A DNA stretch of 64,000 nucleotides from assembly GCA_037074705.1 (NCBI GenBank), contig CM073590.1:96376447-96440446 (forward strand), written 5' to 3'. The DNA comes from Zhengitettix transpicula. Its lineage: Eukaryota; Arthropoda; Insecta; Orthoptera; Tetrigidae. This document shows, piece after piece, positions 11,455-20,524 of this stretch (positions are counted from its first letter, which is position 1; each line of letters begins with the position of its first letter). A program made the translations under genes and the position numbers. Under the pieces are notes generated by a model. It saw only the letters and a list, made by a program, of their open reading frames with translations. It had not been told where the DNA came from and did no database searches.

Positions 11455-12030
11455 TTAGATGCTAGTAGTCGCGAGGGATAGTAGGTGACGCAAATTGAGG
11501 GAGAGTAGATAGCGCGGAATGAATACAGACACCACGAAGATCTGACGTGACTAGGTTATTGTCGGTGCACGCGGAGGGGGTAGCAGTCGCCATACTATCT
11601 GCAGCGCACTATAATTGTCCTGAGGAGAAATTTTGTACCCCTGTTTGTCGTGACTCTATAATCATTTATTGACTTGACCGAGTCAAGTACGTCGGGCGTA
11701 ACGAATGTCCTTTGACAATGAATATCGACGGCTTCAACGTCGGAGAGGCAAAATACGTACGTGAAGGCGAGTTTGTAACGCAGAATTTTAAACACTGATC
11801 GGACATAAGCCAGGAGAGATGGGGAGTTTAAGTAGTGGTATACGTACTTGCGAAATTTTAGAAAGGAATGTAGTAGCTACGGAGAGCCAGAGAAAAAGGT
11901 TGGGATAGTTAAAAAGTTGAAAGTTAACTATAGAAAACAAATTGCAATGAAAGTTAAACAAAGTGTGTTAGCTAGAAGTTATAGACAGAGAGTTATAAAT
12001 AGAAAAATAATCTTAAAGAACAGCGCTGGG

Positions 12031-13086
12031 ATGACAAGCAGTGGTTTTCCTGGAACCAATGGTACAAAAGAAAACCAGTTTTTATTCGAATCTATGATGG
12101 CACAATTGATGCAAGCCATTCAAAATAGTCAGGAACAGATTCAAAATAGTCAGGCTAATTTACAGGAACAGATTCAAAGAAAGAATGACGAAAATAACAA
12201 GTTGATTCAAAATAGTCAGGCTAATTTACAGGAACAGATTCGAAATAGTCAGGCTAATTTACAGGAACAGATTCAAAGGATTAATGACGAAAATAACAAG
12301 GGGTTTAACATATTGCAGGCCCAGATTAAAGGCTGTCAAGAAGCAACTGAGAATAAGTTTAGGGAGATCAGTAGTGAGATTCAGGAGCAGGTCCAAATAT
12401 TCACGGAAAGAAATCGAGTTCAATGGAACCAGTTACAATGTCAAAGCGATACAATTAATGAAAAATGCGCGCGTATAAGTCATGAAGGGCAGGAAAGGAC
12501 AGAAGATTTTGAAAAATTAGTTGAAACAGGCTTAGGTAGAAACGTCGAACAGGTCGCCGAACAAAAAAACGAAGAAGGCGATTTGGCTAATAAAGAGCGC
12601 CAAAGTCTTGCACACAGATTAGACGAAGTTGTTGTCGGGGCAGATGCGGAAATTCGGCGAGAAGAAACTGAACGTGAGATGAATCAGCTAGTCAGTGACG
12701 CAGAGGCAATTAGGGAAGAGATGAACAAATGCACAATTGCGGTTAATATTGTTGATATTGAAGTAGACTTATGGAAACAGTTGAGTTCCAAGGCCGTCAG
12801 TTTGTATATTAGGATTTCGGAAGGCAGTGAATTGGTAGTTCGCCGGGAAGGCTTAACCCAGCGATTAGAAATTACGTTGAAATCATTTCGGGGGCGAAGA
12901 CGTCAGAACGGTCGCGAATTCTTAAACGGGCTAAAGTCATATTTTTCCCAAAGACGAACGCCGGACCGTTTTAAATTAACTTCAGTTATGCAGAAAATGG
13001 AGGGTAGTTACGCGTTTGATCCCGGCGGAAGTTCATTATTGATGCTTCTTCATCGGAGAAATAACATGCTTAGTAGGCTGGATTAA
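12031..13086 (+). CDS. Gag-like coiled-coil protein of an LTR retrotransposon
   Basis: Intact frame of 351 codons from the ATG at 12031. It stays open upstream to about 11848, with another ATG at 11947. I prefer 12031 because MTSSGFPGTNGTKENQFLFE looks like a typical short Gag N-terminus ahead of the coiled coil. Residues 20-250 are glutamine- and glutamate-rich coiled coil, with internal repeats of NSQANLQEQI. Near the C-terminus, REFLNGLKSYFSQRRTPDRF resembles the capsid fold of gypsy-type Gag, which builds the virus-like particle. There is no zinc knuckle and no following pol. Its long intact frame stands out in a window of decayed elements. Confidence 0.6.
   Translation: MTSSGFPGTNGTKENQFLFESMMAQLMQAIQNSQEQIQNSQANLQEQIQRKNDENNKLIQNSQANLQEQIRNSQANLQEQIQRINDENNKGFNILQAQIKGCQEATENKFREISSEIQEQVQIFTERNRVQWNQLQCQSDTINEKCARISHEGQERTEDFEKLVETGLGRNVEQVAEQKNEEGDLANKERQSLAHRLDEVVVGADAEIRREETEREMNQLVSDAEAIREEMNKCTIAVNIVDIEVDLWKQLSSKAVSLYIRISEGSELVVRREGLTQRLEITLKSFRGRRRQNGREFLNGLKSYFSQRRTPDRFKLTSVMQKMEGSYAFDPGGSSLLMLLHRRNNMLSRLD
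12119..12300 (+). repeat. In-frame tandem repeats within the Gag coiled coil
   Basis: The unit AATAGTCAGGCTAATTTACA followed by GGAACAGATTC(A/G) occurs three times, with a shortened version at the start. A linker GA(A/T)GACGAAAATAACAAG-like segment occurs twice. The unit is about 33 bp (11 residues), so it keeps both frame and heptad-like spacing. Copies are nearly identical, which suggests recent expansion by slippage or unequal exchange. Confidence 0.8.
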
Positions 13087-14203
13087 GAGCATGTAAACGT
13101 AATATGTATAGACGCCAGATGTAGGTCAAGTAAGTGGTAGAAACAGATAAGTGTAGCAGGTACAAAAGGGTGGCGGAAAATATTGTAATTAATTGTAGTT
13201 TTGTACTAGAGTAAGATACTTAGGGATAGGGCCAGGTCAAGGATTGTGTGCTTGTTTGGTTGAATAATGAGTGTACCAGTAGCTGGAGCCTCGGACAGGA
13301 ACCCGGAAGAGGCACTGTCGGCGGATAATCCTTTGCCTCCAGACATTGTTACAGGTTAGGCTCGCCAGAAGGATCCAACCATCAAAGCATCGTCAGCGGC
13401 CGGCAGGATAATCCCAGGGCATGTGACTAATGCATGTTGGGCTTTGCGGACCCAGGAACCCGAGCTGTACGTGGTATCTGTTACCACGTTCTACTTTTCT
13501 TCAATTCGGCCTTGCTTGGTCAAAACCACCTGTAAAACTGTCACTAAGGCTTTCTTGGCCAACCCTTGATTTTTCGACCCCAACAATGGTTATTAGGTTT
13601 CGAGGACTGAGGGTGTCTTTCATCTATTCTCTTCTTTCTTCTTATTTTCGCACCTTATGTAAAAGGAAGACGTGGCGGACCAACGACCAGATGCGCACAA
13701 GTGGAACGGGCGGACAACCACGACTACGCGATGCGGTTGCAACGGCGCGAAGTGGTACAGAAGCTAATGTGAGGTGTTTGTACATATAATGCAAGTGTCC
13801 GATGACCACAGACACAATAAAAGGGGGACGAGAAGTGACAAGGTTATAATTACGACAGACGCTAAAAAAAAGGGTGATGTGTCGTGTTATCAAAAGACGC
13901 TCACAGGAGTGATTTTAAGGTTTAATTTAAGAAGAAAAAAAAAAGGTGGATTAAATATTGAAAATGACATTCATAGTAATTAAAGGACGATTATGGAGGT
14001 TAATTAAAATTAAGTACTTATATTTAGGATGCGCTCAATTGTTAAAATTAAGGGTTAGGCATTACGGACCGGTGCGCATATAATTAAAAGTAGTATGTGT
14101 AGGATACGAACAGTAATATGTGTAGATGTAAAATAATATAAAAGATCTAATATCAGGTTAGGAGAAAAGATATCGATAAGTAAATGCATATCATTTTGCT
14201 ATG
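13087..14203. other. Non-coding interior of the gypsy-like remnant
   Basis: Follows the gag stop. It holds GC-rich scraps (13270-13790) that may be rearranged gag/pol remnants, an A/G-rich tract at about 13928-13945, and AT-rich sequence. No RT, RNase H or integrase motif was recognised in any frame. Confidence 0.35.
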
Positions 14204-14413
14204 GTTAGTTGTAAGTTAGTTATAGATTTTATTTAATTATTCTCTTCGGTTTTAGTTAGTTATAAGTTAGTGTTACAGATGTATATATTCCTACCTTTCG
14301 CTATTAAGTTAGCTATAAGTTACTCTTAGATTTGTATATGATTCATCATTTCGTTGTTGAGTTAGTTGTAATTTTGTTTCAAATCTGAATATAATATCTA
14401 ATTAATTTGTTTG
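14204..14413 (+). repeat. Four imperfect 53-bp tandem repeats
   Basis: Units begin GTTAGTTGTAAGTTAGTTAT at 14204, GTTAGTTATAAGTTAGTG at 14255, GTTAGCTATAAGTTACTC at 14308 and GTTAGTTGTAATTTTG at 14361. The spacing is 51-53 bp. The array lies in the 3' non-coding part of the retroelement, shortly before the polypurine tract. Confidence 0.65.
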
Positions 14414-14618
14414 TGAATGTAATGCTGTACTGTTTTCCACTGTCATGGAAACTACTTAGAATTATAAGAAATTGGACTATCTGCTAATTAAGTATCACAT
14501 AGAAAAAAAATTAAATTGTATCACAGGATTGTATTTTGCCAGATGCGAGGGAGCATGCGCGAACTTCAAGCGAATTATTTTGAAATCGTTCGAATGGATC
14601 CTCCATTCATCCAATTTC

Positions 14619-14628
14619 AAAGGGGGAA
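14619..14628 (+). other. Candidate polypurine tract
   Basis: AAAGGGGGAA lies directly before the GC-rich LTR-like segment, where plus-strand priming occurs in LTR retrotransposons. The exact LTR start cannot be fixed without the matching 5' LTR. Confidence 0.45.
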
Positions 14629-15088
14629 TATTATATGGTGCGCTTTTCGTTATTGATTTGTACAAAATATTTTTTTATAACTGTTAATTACTGCCTGTAA
14701 GCATGGGAATGTGGCTTGCCGGGGTCGAGCAGCAGACACAAGACAATGGCGGGGTGGGTTGGAACATCCGCAAGTCCCGCAAGCAAGGTCAGGGTCGGCC
14801 AAGGAAGGGGTAGATGACCGGAAGGCTATGGCCCTAAAATAGATGGAAGAGGGTCACGTGTGCACAAGGACCAACCAGGAGAGAGGGTTTTGAGGAGGGA
14901 GAGAAAGAAGTCTGCGAACATGAGAGCGGTCGAGAGATGAATCTGGACAGTCGGTGAGAGCGGTCGAGAGATGAATTTGGACCGTCAGTGAGAGTGGTCA
15001 GGGAGATTTGATCCTGAAAGATTTTGGTTCTGCACGTGGGTCTCCGGTCATCTTCTGTGAATGCTGATGGTTGCAGACGGTTGAGCTC
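14629..15088 (+). mobile_element. Candidate 3' LTR of the gypsy-like remnant, with 34-bp tandem repeats
   Basis: A GC-rich block after the polypurine tract. It contains 2.6 copies of a 34-bp unit at 14921-15010 beginning TGAGAGCGGTCGAGAGATGA. LTR leaders of many insect elements contain such short tandem units. The right boundary is set by the sudden start of family D copy 4 at 15089. No second LTR copy exists in the window, so the call is tentative. Confidence 0.4.
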
Positions 15089-15237
15089 GGTTAACTAGTT
15101 TCCCCGGGCTGTAGTTTTAAGGATCCTTCCCGGCAATTCGCCTAAAAGTGATGCAGGTAAAACCCTAGAAAAATCTGCACCAGGTAGGTCGGACATTTGG
15201 TACTTGTCCCACGCCCTTCCGATGGCGGGAGAGGGAT
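15089..15237 (-). repeat. Family D repeat, copy 4 (fragment)
   Basis: Minus-strand central fragment. It has GGTTAACTAG, a GGATCC block, CGCCTAAAAGTGATGCAGG and CCAGGTAGGTC, and ends at GGCGGGAGAGGG. Both the A-tailed 3' end and the 5' region are missing, probably through recombination with the neighbouring LTR-like sequence. Confidence 0.7.
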
Positions 15238-17520
15238 TTGTTTGCTATGACGCGGGAAATATACTTATATCCCTGATATCTAAGCTACAGGATCACGAGT
15301 TTTGCGGCTAGGAATCATTGAAACCTCTACTTTACCAACTACAAGTTGTGTGGCCTAATTTTCGTTTGTATACAGATATTGCAAGTGAATGAATTGTAAT
15401 TTTGACGCTACCCGAAATTCCCGCCCAGTACATAGGTTGACAACTTATTTACTTTGATATTTGTTAAGATTTTAAATTGCACTAATGTAGTTAAATAACT
15501 TATATATTTAATTCTGTCAATAGCTCTGATATAAATGTAAATAAGAAAAATAGGATCATAAAAATAAAGTAGTTGTAGATTTTTATTATATTCATTTTGT
15601 TATTTATTTCAATTTTGGTCCTCAACCTGTTTTTATATACTTAACAGAAGTAAATGTTACATAAATCCCTAATAATCGTTCTGGTTTCAATTCGCGATAC
15701 ATCTTTTTCGGGACCGAAACGAGAGCGTGACATAAGTCTCTCGCATTTTGGTTTTTCTATCATCATTTTTACTCTATATTGAATATAATATTACTTCCTG
15801 AAAGCCGTAATCGCTCGCTGATTAAGATTACTTTGTTGACTAATACATAAAAGTTTCGCCTTACTGTGGTCATAAATGAATATTTCTCAAAGTGTGTTGT
15901 ATTTGTTTGTAATTACTGGAGTTAAGTAAAGTAATTGAAACTCTAACGAGGCTCATAATTTCTTTTTGATGCAAACAATCCTTGTCTGCACTTAGGATTA
16001 ATATGTAATGCACATTTGATTATACTTAACTAGAGTTTGAAGCTGCTGTCTAATACACCACATAAATCTGCTACTGTAATGGATACTTGCTCCAAATTAG
16101 TTTACTGAATTTAATTTTCCAAAAAACCAATTAAATTAAAAGTAAAAATATGTTTTCTGAACGAATAGCAATTATTTGATTAAATTGGTTCGTTGCAATT
16201 ACCACACTATGAAAAATAAAGCGTCACTTTTTTATTTTCCTACTTTCCTCCATTTTCAGAGGCGCCACCGTTCATCATTTTCACCGTAATTGGATTAATT
16301 TTACACGCATTTGCCGTAAATCCATAACCGAACATGAATAAACAAACAATTTGACAAATATAATTCACTTGTTCGGATGGATGTTTTCATATTAGCCATG
16401 AACAGCGCAATATGTTCGGTTTACGTGTGATTTGTGAATTATATATATTTGTGTCCAGATTTCATCATGTTTACTCATTAATTTTTCTTATCTCACATGT
16501 TTTTTCTGTAAATAGATTAGATATTTTAAATCTAATATTGATACTTTTCGTCAGATGACATAAAACCTATTTCATTCTTTTTGTTCCAGAATATCAAGGA
16601 CTTCATTCTACTAAACTTGTCATTACCATTTTCAACAAACTCAAAAATTTTCTTTTGTAGAGCAAAATTTCGGTTTTATTTCGGATACATTGTCTGAAGT
16701 TGGCTTATGACGTATTTGTTTTTGAATTTTTGAAATGATTGAAGGATATTTTGATTCAAAATTTTATACGTACATATCAGAGACTTCAATACAATCTCAG
16801 TATTAAGCGTGGCCTCATTTATGCGTATACGCGCAGATTACGAAAATACTGAAAAACTGCTGTAACTCCGAAACTGTTGCAGTTAGTGACATGAAAACAA
16901 CGGTTTCGTGTTCAGCGTGGCCTCTTCTATAAGAAAAGACACCTCATTTACGCGTATACACACAAATTACGAAAATAATGTCATAAATATGATGAAGTTA
17001 AAATATATAATTATCGTAATTTCGAAAATTAAACCATAGATAAGATTGATGCAACACGCAATGTTAATGAAAATTAATGTGCCAGCATATTATTTGTATA
17101 ATTTTTTGATGACGTAAGATAGGATTCTGAGAGGATACGAATAAAAAGTTTTGCTTCTATTTGCGTTTAACTGAAATAGCGCTCTTTGATCTGTAAACGA
17201 ATCACAAATACTTTTACTTAAATAATGTTTATATATGCAGATATAATATTGATGTAGTGATATATTCCTCGAGTAAATAAATCAACTTCCCCTCTTATTT
17301 TCAAAGAAGTACAATATCTACTGTTAATTATCTTATGGTGAGATCTCAAATTTTAACTGAACGCAAAGTTAAACCATAATGTCACGCTAAAAATATAAGA
17401 TACGGGAAATCACAGCCTTAATAATTTATCAAGAACATACATAATTTTATATACTGTAGAGATTACGAAGCGGAATTAAATGTTTTATATAATTTGTTTC
17501 TTTAATTATTAGCGGCGTAA
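15238..17520. other. No gene recognised; local direct repeat
   Basis: AT-rich. At 16812-16850 and 16942-16980 the motif CCTCATTTA(T/C)GCGTATAC followed by ATTACGAAAATA is repeated in direct orientation 130 bp apart. No coding signature was found. Confidence 0.4.
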
Positions 17521-17830
17521 CTTTGAGGCCAGAGCATTGTAAAGAACAGCATTGTTTGGCGTGAGAATGCAGAGACTATAATGGTTTCTACGATGTATTG
17601 TCGAAAGGTATATAAGACGTTCAGAACTTTAACGGAGAACTCAGATAGTCAGAAAGCAGAGTGTGTGGGTTTAAAAGACGTACAGTACAGTCAGAAGGCA
17701 GTGAGTTGTGAGAAATAGTCAGTCATGTGTGTTTCGGTAGCATGGTGAGAGTCTGTGGAGGTAGAATTCAAATATGTGCTGAATATCATCATTTTTTCTA
17801 ATAAAGATTTTCCACAGCAAACTGAGGGTG
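17521..17830 (+). promoter_or_regulatory. LTR-like promoter and poly(A) signal
   Basis: GGTATATAAGACG puts a TATA box at 17609-17616. A TCAGATA initiator-like site at 17641 lies at the standard distance of about 31 bp. An AATAAAG polyadenylation signal follows near 17800. A short transcribed region between promoter and poly(A) signal is the layout of an LTR R region. The full ends of this LTR were not located. Confidence 0.45.
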
Positions 17831-18361
17831 GCAATATGTATGACAGCAGAGTAGAAAAGCGTCCAAAGTGTTGGAAAAAGAGACGATAATAAAATCAGTG
17901 CTATGGTCTTTAAATGAAAATAGTTTTCTATAAAAATTTAAATAATGACGTGTGTACAAATCAGAGCAGCTCTAAATAAATGCTATGTAAAAATACAAAC
18001 TTTCTTCTGTAAACCTTTACGTAAATATCGTTTAGCGACATACTTCTAAAACTTTGTCAGTTATTATTATAACTTATCAGATTTTTATTGTTTTTGTTGT
18101 TGGTATAAAATTTATTATTGTAAATTTAAATTCATTATTTTCTTTTGTAACTTGGTGTAAATTTCAAATCACTGTCTTTATAACAGGATCTATATACGGT
18201 CCTGAAATTTAGATACCCATAAAAGCAGAGGCAATTACTTAAAAATATAAAATGTAAATCCAACGTAAATCAAATTTGTCAAAAAATAATCTGCTATCTC
18301 CTTTAAATATTTTGGTTTTATTTGGACTTCCTTCCTTTGTTTCTTTAATAAAATTGTGTAC
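17831..18361. other. No gene recognised
   Basis: AT-rich interval between two LTR-like promoter segments. Nothing was recognised. Confidence 0.35.
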
Positions 18362-18398
18362 ACCACAATACACACACACACACACACATATCTATATA

Positions 18399-18442
<44 letters not shown>
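18362..18442. repeat. Compound microsatellite (CA)n-(TA)n
   Basis: A CA run at about 18368-18388 passes through CATATCTATATAT into a long TA run ending at 18441. It directly abuts the candidate LTR start at 18443. Confidence 0.9.
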
Positions 18443-18444
<2 letters not shown>

Positions 18445-19329
18445 AGAGAATACTGAGGAATTTTTTTTTAAAAAATTTTCATTCTTCAGTTCGCCAATAT
18501 AGGCGATGTATTTCTGTTATGCCCAATGTTTACGAGCATTTAACGCTGGGTCAAAATGTGTCTGGAGGGAAAGGTATAAAAGACTTGGGAAGTAAACACA
18601 GGCCAGTTAGAAGCAGAGAGCCACCTCACTCAAGCGGGTGGCGATATTTGTATGCATTAATCAGTAGTGGAGAAGGCTAGCCCGAGGGCAGTCTCAGTCG
18701 AGTGGCTGTTGGCATTTATTTGTGCCTTGGAAAGCTCGATTTAGTGGACTGGAGTCGGACTTCAGTCGTCGTTGGTTTTTTTACCGTTGTTTTTATCCGA
18801 GTCTGAAATCATTCTGAACCTAAGCATTTTTCTGCGCTATAGTGGACCCAATTTGTGTTTCTTTTTTTAAAAAAACGTGGGGGTTTGCATGCGGATTTAG
18901 TGTAACGAATATCACTCCAAGTTCAGACTTGCCAAAGGTTGGTAAAAGGCCACGGGAGATGGTAATCCCGAATAAAGCCGTCAATCTGTTCTGCCAACAA
19001 ATCCTATCTCCACACCTCTTACGGTGGCACTGGGCAATACAGCATGCTGTAGCAAAGTGGAGAAGGGTGCTTAATTTAGGGTTGTGAGTTTGTTCTGAAC
19101 ATAACAAACCATGAAGTAAGGAGCATACGTTGAGGTGTGCTGGTTCTCTTTGGAACTGCTGTTGACGTTCCAAGATTTTGTTTCGGTTTTCTGAGGATAA
19201 TAAATAAGCGTTCGATTTCTATTGTAAAAAGTTCTATAGTTTTCTGTTTCATTTTGTAAATTCCTATATTTTATTGGAGGCCGTAGGCGACCCTGAGATA
19301 TATTTACTTTTAATTAAGTGTTTATTACA
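18443..19329 (+). mobile_element. Candidate LTR with strong TATA promoter, followed by a primer-binding-site-like array
   Basis: GGTATAAAAGACTTGG supplies a TATA box at 18575-18580, and CCAGTT at 18603-18608 sits where an arthropod initiator is expected. The segment runs from TGTAGAG to TTTATTACA, echoing the TGTAA...TTACA ends of other LTRs here. It is followed by GGAGCCCAA-type motifs that look like primer-binding sites. Short frames on both strands at 18820-19173 are incidental. Boundaries are uncertain because no second copy is in the window. Confidence 0.5.
18575..18610 (+). promoter_or_regulatory. TATA box plus initiator
   Basis: TATAAA at 18575-18580 and an AGTT initiator at 18605, 30 bp downstream. 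This is the clearest core promoter in the window. It probably drives, or once drove, an LTR element transcript rightwards. Confidence 0.5.
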
Positions 19330-19490
19330 TTACTTGGAGCCCAATATGGGGCTTATTACTCTTTATTCTTTTGTTTACTACCAATTGGCGCTCCATTGTG
19401 GGACTTGTAATTTTATACTCATGAATTGGGGGTTATTTAATTTGAGTTTATTACATTTTGGAGCCCAACGTGGGGCTTTTTACATTAATT
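19262..19490 (+). repeat. Reiterated primer-binding-site-like motif (four versions)
   Basis: Four related motifs recur every 50-75 bp: GGAGGCCGTAGGCGACC (about 19278), GGAGCCCAATATGGGGC (about 19337), GGCGCTCCATTGTGGGAC (about 19387) and GGAGCCCAACGTGGGGC (about 19464). Versions 2-4 follow a TTTA(T/C)TAC spacer. The form TGGCGCCCAACGTGGGGC is a primer-binding-site sequence of insect LTR elements as I remember it, and its complement ends in CCA as a tRNA 3' end would. Normally one such site follows the 5' LTR. Confidence 0.55.
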
Positions 19491-19639
19491 TAAGTTATAT
19501 ATATATATTTACTACCCTCTTTTTGATAATAATGATAAGAGGAAATTAAATTATACAGGTTATTAAATTTTATCAACCAAACATTTTTATTAATCTAGAA
19601 TACATTTTAATAAATCAAACTCTGTACTGCAGGGTCTTT

Positions 19640-20235
19640 ATTGGGTTGATAAGGAAACGGAACACAAAATTTACAATTAAACAATGCAGTTAAAATAAAT
19701 GAAAACGAAATGAAACGAAATCTGACTCATTACCTTATTTAACAATTTACAAAATTTATTACTGAATGTCTACTTACAATTTTATTTGGGGTTTTCAGGA
19801 ATGCACTTATCTCTACAATGCCCTTCTGTGCACAGACTTTTACGCACGCTCCACAGACACGTTCACTTCATCCTTTTGGTATCCCGACTCCTGACAGCTT
19901 GCATGGACTAAAATGTTTATGTTATATTTAGGCACGGCCACCATTCAATTTGACCGAATATTTATCACCGACTCCACGTCCTCCTCCTTTGCGGACACTC
20001 CAACATCCTTCCCTCTTGCGCTTTGGCACCCGACTCCACGTCCATCTCCTTCGAGGTCTCCTGCCCAACTCGTCGTAGGTCTCCAGTCCAACTCTCTCTT
20101 ATCTGCTTCCCCCTCTCCAGAATATTCCCTTGTTTTCACAGTTTTTGAATTTCTACGTTCGCCAAACAAACACCAGCTTTCTCACGCTCCGAGAGCCACT
20201 CAATACAATTTCAATAAACATTTCATTTTAATATA
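19640..20235 (-). mobile_element. LTR-like leader, minus strand (tentative)
   Basis: Shares CAGGGTCTT(T/C)A(T/C)TGGG(T/C)TTGATAA and AACGAAATCTGACT with the two LTRs at 35.9-39.8 kb. Those read on the minus strand. It also holds a C-rich stretch (19960-20200) with repeated CGACTCCACGTCC. The 19945-20236 open frames on both strands come from this biased composition. Boundaries were not determined. Confidence 0.4.
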
Positions 20236-20470
20236 ATTGTATGTCCAGAAAACTTCTGTCATTATGCCTTTAGGGTTTCGTCCAGATGTCTGTCAAAACC
20301 ATTAGCTCTAAGAGCCGCTAAACGTCCAATTATAGTCCTCCCCTTCTCTAAGAGCCACTTATCCATCATTTTATTATTATCTTTTTTTATACAAACCACT
20401 CAAGAATCCCCAGTCTGAGTTGGTAAACAAATCTGATGAAGTAAGACCAAATTTTATGTCCTACTTAACT
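20236..20470. other. No gene recognised
   Basis: Mixed sequence between the LTR-like leader and an AT microsatellite. Confidence 0.3.
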
Positions 20471-20477
20471 AGGTATT

Positions 20478-20522
<45 letters not shown>
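20478..20522. repeat. (AT)n microsatellite
   Basis: An uninterrupted AT dinucleotide run of about 44 bp. Confidence 0.95.

Positions 20523-20524
<2 letters not shown>

Larger units (their letters stand above)
11455..15088 (+). mobile_element. Gypsy-like LTR retrotransposon remnant: leader, Gag-like frame, 3' LTR, no pol
   Basis: A compositionally distinct block: GC-richer leader (11455-11850), a Gag-like open frame (12031-13086), about 1.5 kb of non-coding sequence, a polypurine tract (14619-14628) and a GC-rich LTR-like end (14629-15088). No protease, reverse transcriptase or integrase motifs were seen between gag and the polypurine tract, so pol has been lost. A 5' LTR matching the 3' end was not found. 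It ends abruptly against family D copy 4. The gypsy assignment rests on the Gag character and gene order, so it is moderate. Confidence 0.55.
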
